Assembly (NCBI RefSeq): GCF_019599045.1
Contig: NZ_CP080623.1
Location: forward strand, 456,501-520,500
Length of the DNA: 64,000 bases
Reading direction: 5' to 3'
Source: Roseovarius sp. SCSIO 43702
GTDB lineage: Bacteria; Pseudomonadota; Alphaproteobacteria; Rhodobacterales; Rhodobacteraceae
The notes below the pieces were generated by a model. That model had not been told where the DNA came from, did not search any database, and saw only the letters and a list, made by a program, of their open reading frames with translations. The position numbers were made by a program, and so were the translations under genes. The first letter of the stretch is position 1. Each line of letters opens with the position of its first letter. Below are positions 37,457 through 45,832 of the stretch, one piece after another.

Positions 37457-38894
37457 TCGACGCGAACGCGAGGAGAAGATCCGCTGCGATGCCTGCCCGG
37501 TCATGTGCTACATCGCCGACGGCAAGGTCGGCGCCTGCGACCGCTACGGCAATGTCGGTGGCCAGATCGTGCGGTGCGACCCGATCACCATACTTGACCG
37601 TAGGGTCGAGGCCGGGGGCGAGGTGCGGCCCTTTCTCGCCTCCGACTGGGACGGGACGCTTTCGGGCGATGACGTGTTCGTCTCGGGCGTGGGCGCCGGC
37701 ACCACCTATCCCGATTACAAGCCCGCCCCCTTCATCGTCAGCCGCGAGATCGCGGGCGTCGATACCGTGACGGTCGTGACCGAGGCGATCTTTTCCTATT
37801 GCGGGGTCAAGGTGAAGATCGACACCGATCGCCACCTGGGCGAGGAGGCCGCGACCGTCCGCGCCGAGGGTGAGCCTGTGGGTCATGTCACGACGTCGGA
37901 ATACGGCTCGCGGATGCTGTCGCTCGGCGGGGTCGAACATCTCACGGGCGGCACCAAGCCCGAGGGCCGCGTCACCTGTGACGCGCTCTTGCGGCTCTGC
38001 CAGGGCGATGCGGTGGAACTCACCATCGACGGCGGCGCCACCGTGATCGTGCAGGCCGGCCACGCCCCCATCGTGGACGGCACGCGCGAGGAGCGGATGC
38101 GTGTCGGGTGTGGTTCTGCCACGATCGGGATGTTCGCCTCGCAATGGCTGGGCCACGTGGACGAGGTGGTCGTCGTGGACGATCACATCACCGGCGTGGT
38201 GAGCGAACACCAGGCGGGCAAGGTCCTCGGCTGGCCCGACACCGGGATCCGCATCAAGGGGCGGCGATCCACGCCGGGGCGCTATTTCCAGGTGGCCGAG
38301 CCGGGGCTTGGCTGGGGCGGAACGGACATAGACGATCCGCTCTCGATCCTGAACCCGTGGCTCGAGAAGAAGGGCGCCCGGCCGGGCCTCACGCTTCTCA
38401 TGGTCTCGACCACCGGCGAACATGCGGCCTATTTCGTGCTGGATGACGGCCTCGTGCCGCAACCCGCGCCGATGCCCGAGGTGCTGCAAGCCTCGGTCGA
38501 TCTCATCGCCCAGAACTGCGAACCGGCGCTCTGCACGGTGATGTTCCAGGCGGGTGCGGGCGGCTCGCTTCGCTCGGGCGTGACGAAGAACCCCGTGCTG
38601 CTCACCCGCTCGGTGCAGTCGGGCGAGACGCGCGTCACCTGTGGCGGGGCCGAGGTTTTCGTCTGGCCGGGCGGAGGGATCACGCTGATGGTGGACGTGA
38701 CGACGATGCCCGACGGCTCCTTCGGCTACGTGCCCACGCCCGCGCTGGTCGCGCCGCTGGAGTTCACCTTGCCGCGCGACGCCTACCGGCGGCTCGGTGG
38801 CCATGACGACGCGGTGCGCAGCGTGGCGGACGTGGTCGAGAAAGGCGGCGAATACGGCAGCGACATGCGCGTCGTGAAGGATCGCAAGCCATGA
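37449..38894 (+). CDS. 6-hydroxynicotinate reductase-like iron-sulfur protein
   Basis: A 481-residue protein resembling the ferredoxin-dependent 6-hydroxynicotinate reductase of Eubacterium barkeri, which partly reduces a hydroxylated pyridine ring. The N-terminus has the Cys cluster [22 protein letters not shown], fitting an Fe-S site; further Cys lie in [15 protein letters not shown] and [10 protein letters not shown] Gly-rich stretch with [18 protein letters not shown] is near residue 280. The start at ATG 37449 lies within the end of the hydroxylase gene (eight-base overlap), so the two are coupled. The exact ring substrate is unknown. Confidence 0.78.
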   Translation: MADRREREEKIRCDACPVMCYIADGKVGACDRYGNVGGQIVRCDPITILDRRVEAGGEVRPFLASDWDGTLSGDDVFVSGVGAGTTYPDYKPAPFIVSREIAGVDTVTVVTEAIFSYCGVKVKIDTDRHLGEEAATVRAEGEPVGHVTTSEYGSRMLSLGGVEHLTGGTKPEGRVTCDALLRLCQGDAVELTIDGGATVIVQAGHAPIVDGTREERMRVGCGSATIGMFASQWLGHVDEVVVVDDHITGVVSEHQAGKVLGWPDTGIRIKGRRSTPGRYFQVAEPGLGWGGTDIDDPLSILNPWLEKKGARPGLTLLMVSTTGEHAAYFVLDDGLVPQPAPMPEVLQASVDLIAQNCEPALCTVMFQAGAGGSLRSGVTKNPVLLTRSVQSGETRVTCGGAEVFVWPGGGITLMVDVTTMPDGSFGYVPTPALVAPLEFTLPRDAYRRLGGHDDAVRSVADVVEKGGEYGSDMRVVKDRKP

Positions 38895-39724
38895 GCAGCG
38901 CGCAGGTCTCGTGGCTTCCCGATGGCCGGCTCCACCTGCATCACGGGCCCATCGACATGATCGTGGGCATCGAGGGACCGGGACGGCGCACCGGGTTCGA
39001 GCGTGCGGCGGCGCGGTTCCGCACTCTCCTGCAAGAGCTGGTGGACGAGCTGCCACGCCTGCGCGCGTCTCGCGGCCCCGTGCCCTCAGGCACGACCGCC
39101 CGCGCCATGCACCGTGCCGTCGCGCCCTTCGCCAACCGCTTCGTCACGCCGATGGCCGCGGTCGCGGGGGCCGGGGCCGAGACGATCCTCGCGGCGATCA
39201 CGGCCGGGGACGGGATCGACAAGGCCCATGTGAACAATGGCGGCGACATCGCCTTTCACCTCGCGCCCGGCACGACGATGCGCGTCGCCATGGCGGGAGG
39301 GCGCATCGAGATCGGACACGCCGACCGGGTGCGCGGCATCGCCACATCCGGCTGGCGCGGGCGCAGCCACTCGCTCGGCATCGCGGACGCCGTGACCGTG
39401 CTGGCCCGAAGCGCGGCAGAGGCCGACGCCGCCGCCACGCTCATCGCGAACGCGGTGGACCTGCCCGGCCACCCTGCCATCACCCGCTGCCCCGCGCGTG
39501 ACATCGCGCCCGAAAGCGATCTGGATCACCACCCCGTCACGCGCCATGTGGGCCTCCTGACCAAGGCCGAGATCGCCGAGGCCCTCGACCGTGGCGCGCG
39601 CTTTGCCGATGTGGCCCTCGCGCGCGGGCTCATCCACGCCGCCGCCCTGACCCTTCGGGGCGAGACACGGATCCGCGGCACGCTCCCCCTGACATCGCAA
39701 CAACCGGATCTGACCCATGCCTGA
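38891..39724 (+). CDS. UPF0280 family protein (ApbE-like fold)
   Basis: A 277-residue protein of UPF0280. The family is structurally close to ApbE, the enzyme that attaches FMN to proteins. Conserved parts: APFANRFVTPMAAVAGAGAETIL near residue 77, VNNGGDIAFHL near 115 and SGWRGRSHSLGIADAVTVLA near 155. ATGA overlap with the reductase-like gene before it. A role in flavin attachment or assembly of that reductase is inferred from fold and neighbours; no biochemical data are known to me. Confidence 0.78.
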   Translation: MSSAQVSWLPDGRLHLHHGPIDMIVGIEGPGRRTGFERAAARFRTLLQELVDELPRLRASRGPVPSGTTARAMHRAVAPFANRFVTPMAAVAGAGAETILAAITAGDGIDKAHVNNGGDIAFHLAPGTTMRVAMAGGRIEIGHADRVRGIATSGWRGRSHSLGIADAVTVLARSAAEADAAATLIANAVDLPGHPAITRCPARDIAPESDLDHHPVTRHVGLLTKAEIAEALDRGARFADVALARGLIHAAALTLRGETRIRGTLPLTSQQPDLTHA

Positions 39725-40298
39725 TTTCACCCTGCGCAAGACCATGACATTCATCGAGGATATCCATCACGACGGCGGCCCCGCTCCAGATACGCCCCGG
39801 CGCCGCGCCGCCATCGCGGCGCTCGTGGCGAACCCGTTCGCCGGACGCTACGAGGAGGAATTGCAATCGGCGATGGACGACCTGAAGCCATTGGGCCTCA
39901 TGATGACCGACGCCCTGATCGAAGCGATGGGCGGCATCGAGGGGATCGACGGCTATGGCAAGGCCGCCATGTGCGGCGAGCGGGGTGAGCTCGAGCATAC
40001 CGCGCTGTGGCACGTGCCGGGCGGCTATGCCATGCGCGCGCGGTTGGGCGCGGCGAAGGCCATCGTGCCCTCGGCCATGAAACAGGGCGGGCCGGGCACC
40101 ACGCTTGACGTGCCGCTGGGCCATATCAACGCGGCCTATGTCCGCAGCCATTTCGACGCCATGGAAGTGAGCCTGCCCGACGGCCCGCGCGCCGACGAAC
40201 TGCTTTTCGTGCTCGCCATGAGCCGGGGCGGACGCATTCACGAGCGCATGGGCGGCCTGTCGGTGGACGAGGTGAGGGGCGAGGACGGGTTGCGGTAG
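39717..40298 (+). CDS. Amino acid synthesis family protein (DUF1185)
   Basis: A 193-residue protein of the DUF1185 'amino acid synthesis' family. Typical segments: GGPAPDTPRRRAAIAALVANPFAGRYEE near residue 19, YGKAAMCGERGELEHTALWHVPGGYAMR near 80 and VPLGHINAAYVRSHFDAMEV near 122. The family is catalytically uncharacterised, yet repeatedly sits in heterocycle or amide degradation clusters. It is the last gene of the plus-strand run, overlapping the UPF0280 gene by eight bases. Confidence 0.78.
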   Translation: MPDFTLRKTMTFIEDIHHDGGPAPDTPRRRAAIAALVANPFAGRYEEELQSAMDDLKPLGLMMTDALIEAMGGIEGIDGYGKAAMCGERGELEHTALWHVPGGYAMRARLGAAKAIVPSAMKQGGPGTTLDVPLGHINAAYVRSHFDAMEVSLPDGPRADELLFVLAMSRGGRIHERMGGLSVDEVRGEDGLR

Positions 40299-40325
40299 GG
40301 GCGGGTGACACCCGCGCGCGCCCGC

Positions 40326-40346
40326 GCCCCGGACTTGATCCGGGGC
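40326..40346. repeat. REP-like palindrome between convergent genes
   Basis: GCCCCGG (40326-40332), ACTTGAT, then CCGGGGC (40340-40346) make a perfect seven-base stem. This CCGGACTTGATCCGG type is a scattered intergenic palindrome in many alphaproteobacterial genomes. Two smaller dyads follow up to about 40398. It may also end transcription from both sides. Confidence 0.6.
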
Positions 40347-40404
40347 CTCCGCCTTCGATGACCCGAGACCCCGGCTCGAAGGCCGGACCGCCGTCCGGGT
40401 TCGC

Positions 40405-41274
40405 TCAGACCTTTCGCTGCCGCGACACCTGCACCGCGAGGATCCCCGCCATGATCACCGCCACGCCCAGCAGGTCCACGACGCCCAGCGCCTCCCCGAG
40501 GATCAGTGCCGCGATGGCGACGCCGAGAAACGGGTTGAGAAAGTGGAACGTCGCCGCCCGCGTGGCACCGATCCGTTCGACCAGCAGGAACCACACGAAG
40601 GTCGCCGCGAGGCCGGGAACCAGCGTCGTGTAGACAAACGCCACGATCAACTCCCACGTCCAGTCGATCACGAGATCCTCGGTCCCGAGCGCCACCAGCG
40701 TGAGCGCGGCGCTGCCCACGAGCATCTGCAACCCCACCACCATCAGGTGATTGCCCCCCGACGTGGCTCCGCGCACCATCAGCGTTGCGACCGTCAGCGC
40801 GATCACGCCACCCACGCAGAGCATCAGGCCGAAGGGATCGACCCCGCCCGACAGGCGGCTTCCCATGATGATCGCCACGCCAGCGATCCCCGCCGCCAGG
40901 CCGGCCAGCGCCAGCGGCGTGATCTTCTCTCCCAGGAACAGCCACAGCGACAGCGCCACCAGCAGCGGCATGGTCGAGGCGATGATCGCGGCAAGCGACG
41001 CCTCGATGGTCTGCATGGCGACGAAGTTGAGCCCGAGATAGAGCGCGTTCTGGCAGATGCCGAAGACGATCGTCGCCCGCCACTGCGCGGGCGTGAGCCG
41101 CCATGTCTGTCCCAGCATCCGCGCGATCAGCACGCCCAGAAGTCCCGAGATCAGGAACCTGAGCGCCAGCGCGCTCAGCGGCGGGGCATGGGCCACGATG
41201 ACCCGCGCCGAGGTGAAGGCCGAGGACCACATGACCGCGAAGGCCACACCCATGATGATCGCACGTATGTCCAA
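40405..41274 (-). CDS. EamA/DMT-family membrane transporter
   Basis: A 289-residue protein with ten predicted helices in two EamA repeats (about residues 5-135 and 147-280). GTLSGG-type loops are absent; the typical MWSSAFTSARV is near residue 15 and PLVALSLWLFLGEKITPLALAG near 105. TTG 41274 was chosen because GGAGGG stands seven bases upstream; ATG 41253 is an alternative that trims seven residues. It converges with the heterocycle cluster across a REP-like repeat, so it is probably not part of it. Confidence 0.82.
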   Translation of the reverse strand: MDIRAIIMGVAFAVMWSSAFTSARVIVAHAPPLSALALRFLISGLLGVLIARMLGQTWRLTPAQWRATIVFGICQNALYLGLNFVAMQTIEASLAAIIASTMPLLVALSLWLFLGEKITPLALAGLAAGIAGVAIIMGSRLSGGVDPFGLMLCVGGVIALTVATLMVRGATSGGNHLMVVGLQMLVGSAALTLVALGTEDLVIDWTWELIVAFVYTTLVPGLAATFVWFLLVERIGATRAATFHFLNPFLGVAIAALILGEALGVVDLLGVAVIMAGILAVQVSRQRKV

Positions 41275-41336
41275 CGCATCGCCCTCCGCCGTTTCCGGCA
41301 AGCCATGGCACAGCGGCGGCGCGTTGAAAAGCGCGC

Positions 41337-42431
41337 TTATCCGGCCGGAAAGCGCAGCGTCATGCGACTGCCCGCGCCGGTCAGCTCCTTGTGGAGCGTC
41401 GCGCCGAGCGATTGGGCCGCGGCGTCGACGATGTCGAAGCCGATGCCGGTCGGCCTGCTCTCGTCCGCGGGCGCGGCGCCGGACCCCACGCCGTCATCCT
41501 CGCAGCGAAGCTCCACCTGCTGTTTCCCGGCGCGCAGGAACCGGAACTGCACGGTGCCGCCCCGCTCGTCGGGGAACCCGTGCTTGATGCTGTTGGCGGC
41601 GAATTCCGTCATCACCACCGCGACGGGCGTGGCGAGGTTGGCGTCGAGCATGATCGCCTCGGTCTCGACGGAAACCGTCACATGGGGAGGTGCGCTGCGC
41701 TGAATAAGCTGGCCGATGCGCGGCAGATACGCGTTCATGGCGATGCGGTCATGCGTGACTGCGGTCTGCAACTCGCCATGCAGGGCCGCGACCGCCTCGA
41801 CCCGGCGCTCGACGGCGGCCAGCGCCTCGCGCGCGCGATCGTCCTCGATCTTCCGGGCATGAAGACGCACGACCGCGCCGATCGTCTGGAGCGAGTTCTT
41901 GACCCTGTGGTCGATCTCGGCGCGCAGCGTGTCCGCCGACTTCAGGGCCAGCCGGAGGTCGAGCTCACGCATCACCTGCCGCGCCAGGACCCGCAGCGCG
42001 TCGCGCTGAAGCTCGGTCAGGGTGCGCGGCTCGTAATCCAGCACGCACAGCGTCCCGATGGGCAGGCCGTTGCCCGCCACCAGCCGCGCCCCCGCATAGA
42101 AGCGCAGCCCCGGATCGTTCAGGCAGAGCGGATTGTCGGCCATGCGTGGGTCGGACAGCGTGTCGGAGATCTCGACGAAATCGTCCTGGAGGATCACATG
42201 CGAACAGATCGAGGTTTCGAGCGGCGTCTCGCGCACGCCGAGGCCCACCTCGGCCTTGAACCACTGACGCTCGGCGTCGATCAGGTTGATGACCGAAATC
42301 GGCGCCTCGCAGATCCGCGAGACGAGCGAGACGATATCGTCGAAATCCTTCTCGCGTGGGGTGTCGAGGATCTCGTAACCGCGCAGGGTTTCGAGCCTCG
42401 CATCCTGCTTGGGGTGCGTTGGGGCGCGCAT
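41337..42431 (-). CDS. GAF-domain sensor histidine kinase (HisKA_2/HWE-like)
   Basis: A 364-residue soluble kinase. A GAF domain spans about residues 25-155 (ISVINLIDAERQWFKA, ETSICSHVI, LVAGNGLPIGTLCVLD). The phospho-acceptor box EIDHRVKNSLQTI is near residue 171, marking the HisKA_2 group, and the ATPase domain has MTEFAANSIKHGF near 268 and GIGFDIVDAAAQSLGA near 330. No response regulator gene adjoins it, so its partner is unknown. The WFKAEVGLGVRETPLETSICSH pattern resembles GAF sensors of light or redox state, but no chromophore Cys is certain. Confidence 0.85.
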   Translation of the reverse strand: MRAPTHPKQDARLETLRGYEILDTPREKDFDDIVSLVSRICEAPISVINLIDAERQWFKAEVGLGVRETPLETSICSHVILQDDFVEISDTLSDPRMADNPLCLNDPGLRFYAGARLVAGNGLPIGTLCVLDYEPRTLTELQRDALRVLARQVMRELDLRLALKSADTLRAEIDHRVKNSLQTIGAVVRLHARKIEDDRAREALAAVERRVEAVAALHGELQTAVTHDRIAMNAYLPRIGQLIQRSAPPHVTVSVETEAIMLDANLATPVAVVMTEFAANSIKHGFPDERGGTVQFRFLRAGKQQVELRCEDDGVGSGAAPADESRPTGIGFDIVDAAAQSLGATLHKELTGAGSRMTLRFPAG

Positions 42432-42507
42432 GTTCGTGGTCCAGACCTCCAGAGGACGCCGGTCGTGTCAACCGGCACCGCTGCTACATCTATACCGGGT
42501 GGTGCCG

Positions 42508-42540
42508 GAAAGAAAGAAGCCGTCCCGTCGGGACGGCTTC
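42508..42540 (-). terminator. Intrinsic terminator of the HU gene
   Basis: An eleven-base perfect stem, GAAGCCGTCCC (42516-42526) with GGGACGGCTTC (42530-42540) and a three-base loop. On the minus strand it is followed by TTTCTTTCC. It lies 24 bases after the HU stop. Confidence 0.82.
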
Positions 42541-42564
42541 GAAACTCTGGACCGGGTCAGAGGA

Positions 42565-42852
42565 TCACTCGTTCACGCTGTCTTTCAGCGCCTTGGCGAT
42601 CGTCATCTTGACCACCTTGTCGGCGTCCTTCTTGATCTGCTCGCCGGTGGCGGGGTTGCGGACCATGCGCTCGGGGCGCTCGCGGCAATAGATCTTGCCG
42701 ACGCCCGGCAGCGTCACGGCGCCACCCTGCGAGACTTCGCGGGTGATCACGGCGCAGATGGCGTCGAGCGCGGCTGCGGCGGATTTCTTGTCACTGCCCA
42801 TTTCTTCGGCAAGCGCCGCGGAAAGCTGGGATTTGGTCATCGGTTTTGCCAT
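42565..42852 (-). CDS. HU-family DNA-binding protein
   Basis: A 95-residue histone-like protein that bends DNA as a dimer. The HU/IHF features are present: SQLSAALAEE (residues 8-17), GGAVTLPGVGKIYCRERPER near 43-62 and the RNPATGEQI beta-arm tip near 65-73. The C-terminal helix AKALKDSVN is typical of HU. The arm has a Cys and fewer basic residues than usual. Start at 42852 has AAGGAG nine bases upstream; a strong terminator follows. Confidence 0.92.
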   Translation of the reverse strand: MAKPMTKSQLSAALAEEMGSDKKSAAAALDAICAVITREVSQGGAVTLPGVGKIYCRERPERMVRNPATGEQIKKDADKVVKMTIAKALKDSVNE

Positions 42853-42899
42853 TTAATGGTCTCCTTCAACTGCCCGGTGATTTGGGCCTCATGGGCGCA

Positions 42900-42928
42900 A
42901 TCTAACTCTATCTTGTGGGCAAGCACAA
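42900..42928 (-). promoter_or_regulatory. Possible promoter of the HU gene
   Basis: On the minus strand TTGTGC (42928-42923), 17 bases, then TTAGAT (42905-42900). This gives a leader of about 40 bases. The region is clearly more AT-rich than its surroundings. Confidence 0.33.
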
Positions 42929-42981
42929 CGAATAGTGGTCGGTTTGCGGTTATTTTGCAGGCATTCTGGCGATTTTGCGCC

Positions 42982-44466
42982 TCAAAGGAAGGCTGTTTCG
43001 GCGAATGAGCGCAATTTTCGGCTGTGAATCCGCTCCAGCGGCATGTTCCGCAGGCTCTCCATGGCGCGAATCCCGATCATCAGATGCCGCGCCACCTGCG
43101 TCTTGTAGAAGTCCGAGGCCATGCCGGGAAGCTTCAATTCGCCATGCAGCGGCTTGTCGGACACGCACAGAAGCGTGCCGTATGGCACACGGAACCGGTA
43201 TCCGTTCGCGGCGATGGTGGCACTTTCCATGTCGAGCGCGATGGCGCGGCTCTGGCTCAGGCGCTGCACGGGGCCGGACTGGTCGCGCAGCTCCCAGTTG
43301 CGGTTGTCGAAGCTCGCCACCGTGCCGGTGCGCATGATCCGCTTCAGGTCATATCCCTCGAGGCGGGTTTCCGCCGCCACGGCGTTCTCGAGCGCGATCT
43401 GGATCTCGGCCAGCGCCGGGATCGGCACCCAGGAGGGCAGGTCGGGGTCGAGCACGCCATCCTCGCGCATGTAGGCGTGGGCCAGCACGAAATCCCCCAG
43501 CGATTGCGAGTTCCGCAGCCCCGCGCAATGGCCGACCATGATCCAGGCATGCGGGCGCAGCACGGCGATATGGTCGGTGGCCGTCTTGGCGTTCGACGGC
43601 CCCACCCCGATATTGACCAGCGTGATCCCCGACCGATCCGCGCGCTTCAGGTGATAGGTGGGCATCTGCGGCATCTTCTCGGGCCGCGGGCAGGGGGCGC
43701 GGGCGTCGGTGATCTCGAGATTGCCGGTACTGACGAAACTGTCATAGCCGCTTTCCGGGTCGGCCAGCATCGCGCGGGCGAAGGCCTCGAACTCCTCGAC
43801 ATAGAACTGGTAGTTGGTGAAGAGAACGTGGTTCTGGAAATGCGACGGATCGGTCGCCGTGTAATGCGTGAGCCGCGCGAGCGAATAATCGACCCGTTGC
43901 GCCGTGAAAGGCGCGAGCGGAAGCGTGCCGTCCGGCGCGGGAAGATGCGTGCCGTTGACGATATCGTCATTCGTGGTGGCGAGATTCGGCACGTCGAAGA
44001 GGTCGCGCAGCGTGAAGGGCGCCGCCCCCTGGTGCGGCACGGTCAGCTCCGCGTCCTCGGCCACCGCGAAATGCACGGGCATCGGCGTGTCCGACGGGCC
44101 GATCGTGACCGGCACGCCATGATTGCACATGAGCAGGTCGATCTGCTGCTCGAGATAGTCGCGGAAGAGATCGGGGCGCGTGACGGTCGTGGCATAGACC
44201 CCCGGCGCCGCGACGTAACCGAAGCTGAGGCGGGTATCTATCTTGGCATGGCTCGCCGTCGCGATGCGGATCTCGGGATAATAGGCGCGTATCCGTCCCG
44301 TGGGCACCTGGCCGGCCAGCGCCCCGGTGAACTCGGCCCGAAGGAACGTCACCGCCTCGTCATAGAGTTCGACCAACCTGTCCACCGCCGCCACCGGATC
44401 GTCGAACGCCCGCGGCCCCCCCGCATCGGGTGACTGGATGCGGAACGCGGTTCGGGGGTGGGTCAT
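42982..44466 (-). CDS. amn: AMP nucleosidase
   Basis: A 494-residue enzyme that splits AMP into adenine and ribose 5-phosphate. The C-terminal phosphorylase-like domain includes ITLVNIGVGPSNAKTATDHIAVLRPHAWIMVGHCAGLR near 290-325 and ALDMESATIAANGYRFRVPYGTLLCVSDKP near 420, with the Asp-Met-Glu purine-nucleosidase motif; the N-terminal AMN domain covers about 20-170. ATG 44466 has TAGG seven bases upstream and aligns with the family start. It is divergent from the VOC gene. Confidence 0.92.
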   Translation of the reverse strand: MTHPRTAFRIQSPDAGGPRAFDDPVAAVDRLVELYDEAVTFLRAEFTGALAGQVPTGRIRAYYPEIRIATASHAKIDTRLSFGYVAAPGVYATTVTRPDLFRDYLEQQIDLLMCNHGVPVTIGPSDTPMPVHFAVAEDAELTVPHQGAAPFTLRDLFDVPNLATTNDDIVNGTHLPAPDGTLPLAPFTAQRVDYSLARLTHYTATDPSHFQNHVLFTNYQFYVEEFEAFARAMLADPESGYDSFVSTGNLEITDARAPCPRPEKMPQMPTYHLKRADRSGITLVNIGVGPSNAKTATDHIAVLRPHAWIMVGHCAGLRNSQSLGDFVLAHAYMREDGVLDPDLPSWVPIPALAEIQIALENAVAAETRLEGYDLKRIMRTGTVASFDNRNWELRDQSGPVQRLSQSRAIALDMESATIAANGYRFRVPYGTLLCVSDKPLHGELKLPGMASDFYKTQVARHLMIGIRAMESLRNMPLERIHSRKLRSFAETAFL

Positions 44467-44550
44467 GTCATGGCCTACGCGTGGTTTTGCCGCAGGTTGA
44501 CACGGCTCGGGGCGGGGATCAAGCTGACCCGGCAATCGCGGGAGGCGCCC

Positions 44551-44979
44551 TTGGATTTCGAGACCGTGAGCCCCGAGGCCTTCGGTGCATCCCTCCGGGG
44601 GCTCGGCCTCAACCTGCTCGTGCGCGATGTCGAGGCCGAGGCCGCCTTCCTGCGCGCGCTGTTCGGCATGGCCGCGCACCGTCTCAGCCGCGATTTCGCG
44701 ATCATGACCTACGGCGAACAGGTCTTTCAGCTTCACGCCGACGGCACCTACGGGGCCAATCCGCTCCTGTCGCTGCTGCCCGAGGCGGGGGCTCGCGGCG
44801 CAGGGCTCGAGATCAGGCTCTACGACACCGATCCCGACGCGGTGGCCGAACGTGCCGCCGCGCACGGCGCCACGATCCTTCAGGAACCGACCGACAAGCC
44901 GCACGGCCTGCGCGAGGTCTACGTGCTTTGCGACAACGGCTATGCCTGGGTGGCCTCGCGCCCGCTCGGGGCGGCATGA
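44551..44979 (+). CDS. VOC (glyoxalase/bleomycin resistance-like) family protein
   Basis: A 142-residue protein of the vicinal-oxygen-chelate fold. GLNLLVRDVEAEAAFLRALFG near residue 17 and a second half ending in EVYVLCDNGYAWVASRPL near 122 make the two beta-alpha-beta repeats. The metal ligands are not clear, so enzyme activity is uncertain. TTG 44551 was chosen: GGGAGG lies five bases upstream and longer starts give a non-family arginine-rich tail. The stop overlaps the next gene by four bases. Confidence 0.74.
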   Translation: MDFETVSPEAFGASLRGLGLNLLVRDVEAEAAFLRALFGMAAHRLSRDFAIMTYGEQVFQLHADGTYGANPLLSLLPEAGARGAGLEIRLYDTDPDAVAERAAAHGATILQEPTDKPHGLREVYVLCDNGYAWVASRPLGAA

Positions 44980-45827
44980 CCGGCACGCTTCTCAGCCTCG
45001 GGCACGGCTATTCCGCCGCTGCGCTTGCCCGGCGCCTTCTGCCCGAAGGATGGCAGGTGATCGGCACCACGCGCGATCCCGTGAAGGCGCAGGCGATGGA
45101 GCGCGACGGGCTGCGCGCGCTTCTCTGGGACGGCCCTGGCATCGAGGCCGCGCTGTCGGAGGCGACGCACCTGCTGATCTCCGTAGCACCCGGTCCCGAG
45201 GGCGACCCGGCACTGTCCCGCTACGAGGCGGCGGTCCGCGCGACGGCCTCGCGCCTCGACTGGGCGGGCTACCTCTCGACCACGGGCGTCTATGGCGATC
45301 ATCAGGGCGACTGGGTGGACGAAACGACGCCGCTCACACCCTCGACGCGCCGCGGCCGCGCGCGCGTGCTGGCCGAGACGCAATGGCGCGCGATCCCGAG
45401 CCTGCCGTTGCACATCTTCCGCCTGGCCGGGATCTACGGCCCCGGCCGCGGCCCGTTCGAGAAGGTGCGCGCCGGCACCGCGCGGCGGATCGTGAAGCCG
45501 GGCCAGGTGTTCAGCCGCATCCACGTTGACGACATCGCGCAGGTGCTCGCCGCCTCCATCGCGCGGCCCCGTCCGGGTGCCGTCTACAACGTCTGCGACG
45601 ACGACCCGGCCCCGCCCGAGGACGTGATTGAACATGCGGCCGATCTTCTGGGGCTGCCCGTTCCGCCCGCGATCCCCTTCGACGAGGCCGACATGACCCC
45701 CATGGCCCGCAGCTTCTATGCGGAATCGAAACGCGTGCGGAACGCCCTCATCAAGGACGAGCTGGGCGTGCGGCTGCACTATCCCGACTATCGCGCCGGT
45801 CTTGCGGCCCTTCTGGACGAGACCTGA
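44976..45827 (+). CDS. NAD(P)-dependent epimerase/dehydratase-like SDR (YeeZ type)
   Basis: A 283-residue extended SDR. The first motif is SLGHGYSAAALARRL, a GxGxxxxA variant seen in the YeeZ group. YLSTTGVYGDHQGDWVDETTPL near residue 92 is typical of this group; the usual YxxxK Tyr is replaced by the VYG arrangement. The substrate is unknown. It overlaps the VOC gene start to stop (ATGA) and is followed by a DMT gene after five bases, so it is the middle gene of a three-gene run. Confidence 0.78.
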   Translation: MTGTLLSLGHGYSAAALARRLLPEGWQVIGTTRDPVKAQAMERDGLRALLWDGPGIEAALSEATHLLISVAPGPEGDPALSRYEAAVRATASRLDWAGYLSTTGVYGDHQGDWVDETTPLTPSTRRGRARVLAETQWRAIPSLPLHIFRLAGIYGPGRGPFEKVRAGTARRIVKPGQVFSRIHVDDIAQVLAASIARPRPGAVYNVCDDDPAPPEDVIEHAADLLGLPVPPAIPFDEADMTPMARSFYAESKRVRNALIKDELGVRLHYPDYRAGLAALLDET

Positions 45828-45832
45828 CCGCG

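Noticed and set aside
35390..37504. A 704-codon minus-strand open frame opposite the molybdopterin hydroxylase
   Set aside because: Antisense to a complete catalytic domain and without its own start signal.
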